64,000 bases of DNA from Penicillium oxalicum (lineage: Eukaryota; Ascomycota; Eurotiomycetes; Eurotiales; Aspergillaceae), in the NCBI RefSeq assembly GCF_001723175.1, contig NC_064654.1, forward strand, positions 1,674,001 through 1,738,000. The letters are read 5' to 3'. Of this stretch, positions 15,312-25,171 are shown one piece after another. A program made the position numbers and the translations under genes. The notes below the pieces were generated by a model that saw only the letters and a list, made by a program, of their open reading frames with translations, was not told the DNA's origin and did no database searches. How positions within the stretch are numbered: position 1 is the first letter of the stretch; every line of letters starts with the position of its first letter.

Positions 15312-17725
15312 ATGGCCTCGCACGATCACGGCCAGGGGGTGGATGCCAATGCGGCTCACGGGAAGCCTCGCAACATGAGCCCGTCGCCCCACGCCCAACA
15401 TCAATATCACGACCCAACCGCGGGCCTGGTCGTGGATCCCTCCATGTCATCCGACTACAACGGCAATGCATCTTTCAATCCTTCCCATGGCGACAGTAAC
15501 ATCAATCCTCTCGGCGGCTCCGAATCATATGGCTACTCGACAAATTACCCTTTTAACGCGTCTGCGCCAAACCAAACCCTGGCCCCTCCCTCATCGGGCC
15601 AGCCGTTTCCTCCTCTGTTGGACACCGCCAATCTGTCCTTACAGCAAGCATTCGACCCAAATATGGCCAATCAGTTCAATCCGGGAGGCCTGGATATGCA
15701 ATCCGGACAGTCCATGGAGAACTTCTCCAATCTCCTCAACTCCAACCCGAGCGAGCTCGACTTCTCTGCCTTTCAACCCCATAGCCCCACTGGCACAAGT
15801 GCTCCGAATTACAATTCATCTCTCTTGATCGACACTCAAATGCAATCGGGCCAGCAGGTCATCAACCCCGCCGTCAGTCCAGCAGACATCGTCAGCCCTA
15901 TCTCCAATCCCTCTGCGTCTTCCCACCCATCCACCCAGGACCTGCAGCAGTCCTCCCCCGGCCCCATGTCGCCGCCCGGAGGTACCCCAGGAACATACTA
16001 TACTCCACAGCATTCACGACACGCATCTCTGGACCCCGCCACTGCGGCCTATTTAAGTGCCCAGTCGACTGCGGACTGGCCTTCACTCATGACCAGCAAC
16101 AATGCATTCCGTGGCCACCGGAGAGCACCGTCGGAAGTGTCCGAGGTCTCGTCGGCCACGCATTCGCCGTATTTGTCACAGAATGAGTTCGACGGCATTG
16201 AGAATAATGTGTCGCCCTCGCTGGCGCCACAGAATGACCCAGCGCTGTACGACAATGCGTTGGGTATTGAGCAATTCACGTTATCAGAGCAGCATCAACA
16301 AGGCTTTAGTCCGGCGCATAGTCCGTACATTTCACCGCGTCTGATGCCTCAACAAGGCATCGACATGATCCCCAGCATCCAATATTCATCCTCGGGGAAT
16401 CAGTTTCCTCCCGCACCGACGGACATGTATAGCTTTCCCGGGGATGATCTGATGGCGGCGCATACCGGAGGCGACATCGGTCAGGCTTCTCAGATGGCGC
16501 CTCCGTCAATCAATGTAGAGTTTGCCCCTCCGTCCCGAACCCCAAGTTTTGGCCCATCGAAGCCCCTGGCCGACTTTGACTCGCTGAGTCCACCCGCGAT
16601 GAGTGAGTCCCCCGCCGGTTTTTAAACAGAGAGAGAGAGAGAGGGATAGAAAAGCCCTTTGCCTCTCATGTCATATGCACATTACTGATTGTCATCATTG
16701 TATCAGGATCACGGGGACGCAGCAAGTCGGATCCCTTCGCGCATCCCGCCTCTCGACCGAGGTCACCTGCAGTGTCGACGTCCAGTCTTGAGCCAAATCC
16801 TCCTGCATCTCCGCGCTCACTGTCGCCTCACTCACGCAGCAACTCTGGCTCACGTGAAGCGTCCCCGGTCAGATCGAACAGGCGTCTTTCAACATCCTCC
16901 ATTGAAAGTCGCAATTACATTCTAGACTTGGCCGATCCCGGACGGCCAGGAGCCGCACCTGGCGACTCGAAGCGGGTCCAGAAGCATCCCGCAACTTTCC
17001 AATGTACCTTGTGTCCGAAGCGCTTTACACGCGCCTACAACCTGCGATCACATCTTCGTACGCACACGGATGAGCGTCCGTTTGTATGTACTGTTTGCGG
17101 CAAGGCCTTTGCTCGCCAGCATGATCGCAAGCGTCACGAGGGCCTCCACTCCGGCGAGAAGAAATTTGTCTGCCGCGGTGATCTGAGCTTGGGCGGCCAG
17201 TGGGGCTGTGGTCGTCGATTCGCACGTGCTGACGCTCTCGGGCGGCATTTCAGATCCGAGGCTGGTCGTATATGCATCAAACCTCTGCTCGATGAAGAAT
17301 CTCAAGAGCGTGAACGTGTCGCCGCTCAACAGCAGCAGCAACAGCAACAACAGCAGCCTGCCGGTGGCCATCTCCAACCCGTTCCCCAACCACTGGTCAT
17401 GCCTGGTATCCCGGGCATGGATGGTCAGTCTTCCGGTGCTTTCGTTCTCCCGGCCGCTCTCCTTGCGCAATATCCGGCTCTCCAAAACATCCAGTGGGAC
17501 CAGCTGGCTACCGCGGGTGACGAATCTGGTGATATCGGCGGCCGGAGTAGCTTTGACGCCAGTTCGGGGGGGGAGTTTGGCCTTGACGAAGACGAATCCG
17601 GTCTCAGCAGTGTCTCCGGGATGAGTGGTGGGTATGCACCCAATCAAGGCGCTCTTTACCCAGGCCAAATGCTCGGGATGAATTCAGGGAATTCTGAATA
17701 TGTCGATCAGCAAAAATGGCTCTGA
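15312..17725 (+). CDS. crzA: Calcineurin-responsive C2H2 zinc-finger transcription factor CrzA
   Basis: Exons 15312-16602 and 16707-17725; the 104-nt intron has donor GTGAGT and acceptor ATCAG, phase 1, and contains a (GA) microsatellite. About 769 aa. ATG 15312 is the first ATG giving the conserved MASHD start. The N-terminal half is disordered, rich in Ser/Pro/Gln/Asn, and carries many SP dipeptides plus PSINVE (from residue 398), which fits the PxIxIT calcineurin-docking pattern. Exon 2 starts with Ser/Pro-rich [12 protein letters not shown], then two classical C2H2 fingers ([10 protein letters not shown]..., [10 protein letters not shown]...) and a third atypical finger (FVCRGDL...[14 protein letters not shown]). 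A polyQ run of about 10 (CAG/CAA, near 17329-17355) and an acidic/Gly/Ser tail follow. CrzA is dephosphorylated by calcineurin, enters the nucleus and activates Ca2+, cell-wall and ion-stress genes. Identification is firm; docking-site function is inferred. Confidence 0.95.
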
Positions 17726-18885
17726 TCATGACGCAATGCTTCTTCGCTCGTTTATACCCCCTTCGTGTTTCTTCTGTTAACAGAGAGAGTTCGAGCTGGA
17801 AAAGGCAGGTCAAAATCTGGGACCGATTTCCGTTCAGCTTCATTTACAATCACATTACTTTGAGACTCGGTGCCCTCTCTTTATGCCTCTTGCATTTTTC
17901 TTTTTTCTTTTTTTTTCCAACTCGATGATTTTTGCCATTTTGTCCGGTTTCGGTGTCTTTCGGGTGGATGAAAATTTATAGAGAATCGGTATTGGCGTTC
18001 TATATAGGATGGCACACTACTTGATATTTACGGGCTGTCTTGGGTGGTTGCAGCTACTGCAACTTGGCCTGCACTGCGGTTCGGCAGCCTCTAGACGATA
18101 TCTGACTGGCATCCATTTGCCGCCGTCCTCATTTTTGATTTCTTGGCTTTGAATGATTTGGATGGTTGAGTGTGATTCAATTCGTGATCCTCATCGAGTG
18201 CGCCTAACTATACAATACCCCCAAAGTGTGATGATTTCTTCCTATATCTTGGTCCGCCTGTGCTTGGGTACTTTCCTGTCCACGTGTGCAACCTACTACA
18301 TACTATGTAGTACATAGTATTTGTTGTATGTCCAATCTACTAGGTGCCAGGGTTGTGCCTCGATTGATACCTAATCTCGCCATGCGGCTCAAGTCTGCGC
18401 CCATCACTGACTGACGAATGCAGATGTAGCGCATCTAAGGTTGCTAAGGTTGTGACCATCGAATTCCTCACCAGGGGTTAATATTAGGTAGAATCATGGA
18501 AATCTGCACATATCAATCTTGTGGTTCTGCCTCCACGGAGCAAGGAACCTTAAGTCGCCCCTCCCATAAAGGTTCATTTCATTCTTTTTATCTCCTTGGA
18601 TGTCGTAGAGTAGATCATTCCAGCGATCTCTTCAAGCGTTCAACCGAGCTACATGGGGAAAGAGAGTATACGTCAACCTTTTTAGAGTAAGTGGTTATTT
18701 GCATGTGATCAATTTACTTCCTCGATCCAGAAAGTAAAGACTGATGTACCTTTCAAGACCAAGCGCGCGTTCGAGAATTCGCATCTCTATCAAGAATGAA
18801 AGTTTGGCCAAAAGAAGAAGAAGAAAGAAAAAAGGGAAGAAAACACCATGATAACGGCGAAACCTCCCCTTCTAGGAACCTTCGA
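17726..18885. other. Convergent intergenic region crzA / ALG11
   Basis: This holds the 3' regions of two convergent genes. No ORF is supportable. It is T-rich just after crzA. A pair of overlapping perfect palindromes lies at 18294-18320 (separate entry), and an A/G-rich patch at 18808-18845 sits just beyond the ALG11 stop on its 3' side. Confidence 0.55.
18294..18320. repeat. Two overlapping perfect palindromes
   Basis: TACTACATA and TATGTAGTA form 9-bp arms around a single C (18294-18312). ATACTATGTA and TACATAGTAT form 10-bp arms around a single G (18300-18320). They share 13 bases, so the strand could fold into either of two mutually exclusive hairpins. No known site is recognised. Confidence 0.8.
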
Positions 18886-20690
18886 CTATCGCGAGGCTTC
18901 GACCAGCTTCTGAACTTGAGTCAACCACTTTCGTGAAAATTCCGCTTCGGTGAATCTCTGTGCCGATCGTCTCGCGCGTAATCGCATGGCAACCTTCTCT
19001 GACTGTGGCAATGCCAATGCTGCCTCGAAAGCGGCGGCAAATTGTTCCTCTGTTTCGGCGCGGAAGCCTGTGGCTCCGTCGCCCAAGTCGACGACGATAT
19101 CTTCACGGGGACCGCCGGAGTCGTGGGTCACGCAGATGAGTCCGGCGGCCTGGTATTCAACGACGCAGATGCCAAAGTGCTCATTCCACATGGCGTTGAC
19201 TCCAACAGAGGCTGTGCCTAGGTGGGACAGTACGGCGGGCCAACTGGCGTCACAGAGGAATGTGGTGTAGTCGCGGATACGCAGCTCGTGTGCGAGCAGG
19301 CGCAGGTTGTAGATGTGGGTTTCGTCTGGGCTGCCGTGGCGAACTGATCCTATCAGAACCAGCCGGGGAGAGGGCAGGCCCTCATATGCGGGATTACGAG
19401 CGCGCTCTTGTAAGAATCTCGCAAAGGAGCGGAGGACAAGTGGGTGGTTCTTCTCAGGTCGGAACTGGGCAATGTACAATAGAGTGGCGTGGCGGGTCCT
19501 TTCACTTTCTTCGTCAACGGTGATTGCGGATTCGAGCTCTGCGACCGCCGTAGGAGGAAACACGACAGCCGGCGACGACGGAGTGCCGTTGCCCGCGTTC
19601 AATGAGTTGTCGCTGCTCGGAGTCGTCTCTTTGCCCGTGCGCCAAAGTTTGCGAATATGCGCCGCGGTCCATGAAGAGTTGCACATGACCACATCGACGT
19701 GTTGGCCGACCCAACCGTAAAGCTGGGCGAACATCTGCCAATAACGACGCTTGAGTGCACCCTTAAGACCCTTGCCAGCACCCGAGTTGAGTCCTTGAAT
19801 ACCGCTTTGATCGTCAAGGGAGGCAAGCATGTCCGTGGAAATGGTCGGGTAGTGCACATAAGCACCCGTTCGTACCGTGGGGAAGAGCCATTTGCAGAAG
19901 GCCAAGGTAAAGGCATAACCCATAGTGTCGATAAACACGTCTGGAACTAGCAGCGTGAAAGCATCGTATGCGACAATCAGCGATCCCAGGGACTGTCCCA
20001 ACAGTGTCAAGTGTGGATAGGAGCTGGCGACGACGTATTTGCGAGTGCTCAAGTACAGTAGTACCACTGTAGGGGCATGTAGGCGGATATTGAATCGATT
20101 CTCGACTCGTTCAAGCATGCTTGTCTTGTTGACTTCATGGTCACCAGTGTAAATGGCGCAAACCGCCTTGGGCCAGCGCCTCTGTGTTGCCCGTATTGCT
20201 TCCCACAAAACTCGTTCTCCGCCGCCACCAGCGTTACTGTGATCGATGTTAGTGTATCGGGTCGGTGGATTCTACAACAAAGCCACAAAAAAAAGAGGTG
20301 ACCGTACCAGAACGGGTGGAAGAAACCGATGATACCGTCCCAGTCATCCGGCTTCTTTGCTTCCTCGCCGCTCCCGCCATCGCTGTTGGTGGGTGTTCTT
20401 CCTCCGCCTGGTCCAGCGTTACTGTCCACCTTTTCCCAATCCTCATCTTCGGTCGAGCTCCGGGCTTGTGCGGATGTCGAATCTGTTGCACGTAGCGTCT
20501 TGTTGAGCTCTTCCTCGTCCGACCGCGCCCGCGCGATCACATATTCACGTCGAGATCGAGTTCGTCGGCGGATCAACCACCCCGCACCGCGCAGGAGTAG
20601 CCCTAACAAACCACCGATGAGCTGCGGGAGCAGGAAAGTGGTCGTCGCGGCGATCGAGAGCGCCAGAATGGCGGTGGTCAGCATGGCCAT
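18886..20690 (-). CDS. ALG11: GDP-Man:Man3GlcNAc2-PP-dolichol alpha-1,2-mannosyltransferase ALG11
   Basis: Minus strand, exons 20690-20308 and 20236-18886, with a 71-nt intron (donor GTACGG, acceptor CACAG). Joining in phase 2 restores the signature FFHPFCNAGGGGERVLW. 577 aa. A hydrophobic N-terminal segment (about 5-40) anchors it in the ER membrane. A variable acidic Ser-rich linker (about 50-115) precedes the GT4 fold. The retaining-transferase motif NEHFGICVVE (E-x7-E) is present near residues 479-488. The enzyme adds the fourth and fifth mannoses to the lipid-linked oligosaccharide on the cytosolic ER face, an essential step of N-glycosylation. It is divergent from COX18, with 372 bp between start codons. 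Confidence 0.95.
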
Positions 20691-21062
20691 GTTTGCGTCG
20701 AATCCTGAAACATCAAGATTGATGCATGGTAGATGAAGTTCAAAATGAAAACATGCAAAAGTGCTGACTGGAGAAGAGGAAGAGTGTCCAAAAGGCGGGA
20801 GTCGTACTTCCGATCATTCGAATGATCAACACCCCAAACGGGCTCCGATCACTTGACGTGGAGACGGTCATTTCCCCTTGCACGTGTCACATGATTCGCG
20901 GAGAATCCATCGCTCTCCGCTCGGAGCTTCGTTGAACATGTCGGCTGGTCGGCGAAAATTCCACGCTCGCGAGCTGGAGACAAGTCAAGATTCACAAAAT
21001 CTCAGGTTTGCACGATTCCGTGTTCTCTTTCATGATTGTGTCCGCTCACGACTCCACAAGTC
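20691..21062. other. Divergent promoter ALG11 / COX18
   Basis: 372 bp between the two ATGs must hold both promoters. No clear TATA box is seen. CACGTG occurs at 20881-20886, a palindromic E-box-like site; its use is not established. Confidence 0.5.
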
Positions 21063-22076
21063 ATGATTTCTTTCGGTCCAAGGCCTTCGCGACTAGCACG
21101 CGGTCCTCTGCCGCTGGCGGCACGATCGCATGTCCGACACTTCCACCCGACGAAACCTGCTCCGTGGATCAATGAAGCTCTTGACGCTTCTGCGGCCGTG
21201 ATACACGGTGTCCATAACACCACCGGCCTGCCATGGGTTGCGTCAATTCCCTTGACGGCCCTGCTGGTGCGAACCGTGGTCGGGTTGCCTTTGCAAATGT
21301 ACATCAAATCCCATGCGCGTCGCGAACGAGACATTGCGCCACTCAAACAGGCCTGGGCGACTTGGTCAAGCTCGGAAAAGAAGAAAAGATCAAAGGGAGT
21401 GTCGGATGTTGCCGTGGTGCCCAAAATCTCCGATATTAACCGACAATATTCTGCGAGTATCACGGCTCTTCAGCGGCGATGGAATATCTCGACGATGTAC
21501 CGCTTCGCGCCCTTTTTGCAACTACCAGTATGGATCATGTTCATGGAAAGCATCCGAGGCATGTCTGGAAATAAAAACGGGTTGATTCCGTGGCTTCTTT
21601 CCTTGGTGGAGGGGAACACGGACGCTACAAATTCTCTCCATCTTACTATAGAACCAACCTTCGCGAATGAGGGCGCGTTGTGGTTCCCCGATCTTCTTGC
21701 GGGTGACAGCACGGGGATCCTGCCGGTAGTCCTGGCTACTTCTATTCTCCTCAATATTCAAACAGGCTGGAAGTCCACTGCACGCGCGGATCTGGCCGAT
21801 ATGCCTCGTCTTGAGATGTTTCGGGCTGTCTCCTTCAACGGTTTGCGTCTGTTCGTCCAAATCCTTTCCCTGAATGTGGGATTGTCAAGCTGGTTCTATG
21901 AAATGCCCGTGGCTTTGATCATCTACTGGATCAGTAGTTCAAACATTGCTACCTTGCAAACCTACCTTTTGGAGAAGAACATGTTTATGAAGCCGCCATT
22001 GCCGTTGGCTTCAAGGCGCTTTGTTCATTTCAATGATCCCAACGCCCAGGATCCGTTCCAAATCAAATTGCGCTGA
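21063..22076 (+). CDS. COX18: Mitochondrial inner-membrane insertase Cox18 (Oxa1/YidC family)
   Basis: Intronless, 337 aa from ATG 21063; an in-frame upstream TTG is ignored. The first ~40 residues are Arg/Ser-rich without acidic residues (MISFGPRPSRLARGP...), a mitochondrial targeting sequence. The YidC/Oxa1 domain follows: first membrane segment WVASIPLTALLVRTVVGLPLQMY, a charged matrix loop with KKKRSK, then further hydrophobic segments around FAPFLQLPVWIMFMESI, GILPVVLATSILLNIQTG, and SSWFYEMPVALIIYWISSS. Cox18 exports the C-terminal tail of Cox2 across the inner membrane during cytochrome c oxidase assembly. The choice of Cox18 over Oxa1 is by length and overall sequence flavour. Confidence 0.88.
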   Translation: MISFGPRPSRLARGPLPLAARSHVRHFHPTKPAPWINEALDASAAVIHGVHNTTGLPWVASIPLTALLVRTVVGLPLQMYIKSHARRERDIAPLKQAWATWSSSEKKKRSKGVSDVAVVPKISDINRQYSASITALQRRWNISTMYRFAPFLQLPVWIMFMESIRGMSGNKNGLIPWLLSLVEGNTDATNSLHLTIEPTFANEGALWFPDLLAGDSTGILPVVLATSILLNIQTGWKSTARADLADMPRLEMFRAVSFNGLRLFVQILSLNVGLSSWFYEMPVALIIYWISSSNIATLQTYLLEKNMFMKPPLPLASRRFVHFNDPNAQDPFQIKLR

Positions 22077-22953
22077 GCCGTCTGGAGAGCTTTCGAATGT
22101 TTCAATTTCGGGCAGAGCTCGGGAGTCCCACAATATGGCACTTGACATGCATAGCCGGCCAAATTGCAGAGACGTGCGGCCCTTGGAGGGGGGACAGCCC
22201 ATGACATTGGCAATGCGATCTATTTGTGTCCACCTCCTTCGCGCGATCCTAATGGGTCGAGTACATCCAAATCTTGATCATGATTGGTCACACAACTGCT
22301 TCACTCGGGTCGAGCAATCTGGCTCCCTGAATGCTTCGTTGATAAGGCTCGCTGGGACGATTCTTTGGACCGCTGTCAATGATCTCTTGGGCGGGCTTCT
22401 CTGCGCCGTGGCGCCGTCACGGCTGTTTCCTTATCCAAGCGTGGAATCTTTAATCTGACATCTACTGGAGTCGATACTCTTCCCCAAAAAGGCCCCAACT
22501 CTGACCGTCAAATCATAGTTTTTGACGGCTCATTGTAGGCGCAAAAAGAATTCCAACGCTGTCAAAGGCTTCCACTTGATCTAAACATACACAGCGCTAT
22601 CTTGTTACTTCAGAAATACTCTAGACAATGGAAATTTGCTGTTCAGGACTCATCCGCTTTAGGTTTGAAGAAGTCCGATATGTCGGGTTTAGTTTGGATA
22701 CATGTCAATGGACGGTGGTCCCGTAAGTGTATGCAGATGCAAGTATCCCTACTTATCTGGCAAAGTAGTGCACGGTTCCATGGCTCATTCTTTGCCATAC
22801 GGTCAACAATGGATGTTGCCACAAAAAAAAAGAGGCACACGGACATTCCAGAATCCCAGTGGTCATGCGATATCGACAGTGTCATTGAAGCTTCTCAGGC
22901 TTCTTCAAGTCACTTCGAAATGCAATGATTCGACCTGGGTCGGTTCTGATCTT
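22077..22953. other. Convergent intergenic region COX18 / PTC5-like
   Basis: The two genes converge here. Small ORFs on both strands carry no recognisable domain. Nothing beyond 3' UTR-type sequence is seen. Confidence 0.55.
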
Positions 22954-24869
22954 CTAGAGTTTCGCTTTAGGAGCTTCCTCTGAAGCACTGGCCTCCTTGT
23001 TGATCTCAACTGTTCCTGTGCGGGAATCCGGTCCCTTGCCAAAGAAAATGACCTCAACGGTGATATCGTCACTGCGAGAAAGAAAAGTCAGCAAGGATTA
23101 ATAAGTCAGGTTCGAGACGGGTTGCAACATACCGGTATCGACGAGAGTATGGAGGTGGCAACGTCAACAAAGCACAAACCATATCCTTATCCTTACCACC
23201 CATGGCATTGCGAACAAGGTGAGTGGCAGCGTTCTTATCCTCAACAACAAATCGGCTGGCTACATCCGCAATGTCATATTGGCGTTGACGAATGGGTCGG
23301 CGCTGACCTTCTGTGGACTGATCCTTGGCTGGTTCGACGGGCAACTGCTTCTGAGTGTTGAACCAGCTCTGCAACCAGGCCTTGGAGCCACCGCCCCTAG
23401 ACTGCTGGTGCTCCAGCCACTCGCCGACCAAGCCGACAACTTCCTCGTTGCTGAGCATTTCCCACAGACCGTCGGTGGCCATGACGATGAAGTCGCCTTG
23501 CTCAGGGTCAATCTTGGTCGTAGTGATGATAGGTTCGGCGGTGACGTAGGGGGGAGTTTTGAGAAGAGGATGGGGTGTTCGGCCGAAAAACTGCTGTTTG
23601 ATCGTATCCTGGACCTCTCTGCTCCACTTGTAGAATGCATCGCCAAATGCGCGGCTGGGCTCAAGACCACCCAGAATGCGACCGTTACGCGTAACATAGG
23701 GCTCACCAGGGTGCTCTTGCTGCAAGCGTTGGATTTCAGACGGGGTTCCACCAGTCAGATCCTCGGACAAAGCAGTGGCCGTCCATTTGCCATTAGCACC
23801 TCGGCGACCCAAAACAGCACGAGAGTCACCCGCAACGGCAACCTTGAGATTCTTGGTCTGCGAGTCGTAGAAACTGAGGAGGGCACAAGACCCTGAAAGG
23901 GCAGGGGCGAGGAGCTCGGCAGCCATGCGACGAGACTTTGATTTCAGAACTTTATCCACACTCTCGTGAACAATCTCATTATCGAGACGAACAAATCCCT
24001 GCTTGATAGCCTTATCAATGGCTTCAGAAGAAGGCATCATAACCTTCGGGTCAGCTGCCGCTGCCTTATATGTGGAGTTCAGCTCTCGCGCGACGTATGA
24101 TATGAGCACATTTCGAAGTTTCGCAGAAGTCGTCCAACCCCTAACTCGCGAATTAGTGACATGCAGGTGAGATCCTGATCTTCAGATTGACCCACGAGTG
24201 ACCATCAAAGACCGCCCAGAACATCCAATCGCTGTTTGGCTCCCCATCGGTATTGCCCCAAGCAGACGATGATACCTCAACAATCTTCTCCGCATGATCA
24301 TCCTCGATCGGAGAGTTGCTAGGCACCTGAACTATGTCGTACCGGACCACCCCTTTCCCTCTGTTGACCAAATATGACTCCTCATTCTTGCGAAGCTTCT
24401 CCGTGGCCTGTTCCGGAGTCAACATTTCGAGGACACGTCGATCCGAGTCGTCTGTATTCTTCGACAAAGGCTCGTCTGCTGCCAGAGGTTCGGTGTAGAA
24501 ATGGTTATTGCTCACAAGAAGGGCGCGCCGAGTCGATTCCGATGGAGACTCAGCATGGGCTGATGAGATTGCGCTCGAGGCAAACCCTCGTACTTGCGTT
24601 GCCAATGATTGCACGGTACCGTCCCCTTGATATGCATACCAAGCCCCGGATGCCACCACAGTAGAGATGGCCGCAATAGAGAATCTGCGTAGATGCATGG
24701 AGGCTTGAGGAGACGCCGAAATTATTGTCGGGCGCCGACCTCCTGAGTATGATCGCAAGCCTCGGACCGAGTGGTGTGTATGGGAGAGCAAGCACGGCCG
24801 CTTACTTGTGACTTTCCATGCTGGAGCACGCCGAGCCGTACGAACCGTCTGCGCCGCCGCCCAACGCAT
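22954..24869 (-). CDS. PTC5: Mitochondrial PP2C-type phosphatase (Ptc5/pyruvate dehydrogenase phosphatase-like)
   Basis: Minus strand, exons 24869-24196, 24140-23133 and 23071-22954; introns of 55 and 61 nt. 599 aa. The Arg-rich N-terminus (MRWAAAQTVRTARR...) is a mitochondrial presequence, followed by one membrane span (FSIAAISTVVASGAWYAY). The PP2C core starts with SNSPIEDDHAE; FWAVFDGHSG is rebuilt across intron 1. It continues with VAVAGDSRAVLG, GGLEPSRAFGD, FIVMATDGLWEM, and the last metal-site stretch DDITVEVIFFG, rebuilt across intron 2. The PIEDDH variant and the presequence fit yeast Ptc5, which dephosphorylates and activates the E1alpha subunit of pyruvate dehydrogenase. Substrate is inferred from family. 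The start at 24869 is the first ATG that keeps the presequence without an acidic leader. Confidence 0.87.
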
Positions 24870-25171
24870 TGATTCTGCGAAGGAAAGTAATCTGGAAGAA
24901 AGTTCTCTGTCTGCCAATATTTTGTGAGTGACCTCGATTCCGAAGACAACAAACAACGAAACTTGGCGATAAACAAATAGGAATAGTCAAATACTCATGC
25001 TTCGCAACGCCCAGATAAGGGATCACGTGTGTATGTGCCGAGGGATAACGCTATTCCGAATTGGGTTCCCTGTCGTCATTCCCCGCGGAATCTTTTACAA
25101 GCCGATGTTCTTATTTGTGAAAGCTTCCTCCATTCTGCCAAAGTGTACGACACTTTAGACAACCTCGAGTC
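24870..25171. other. Divergent promoter PTC5-like / RQC1
   Basis: 302 bp separate the two start codons. No obvious TATA element is seen. The open frame of the phosphatase extends 29 codons upstream of the chosen ATG through non-ATG codons, so a longer N-terminus cannot be fully excluded. Confidence 0.5.
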
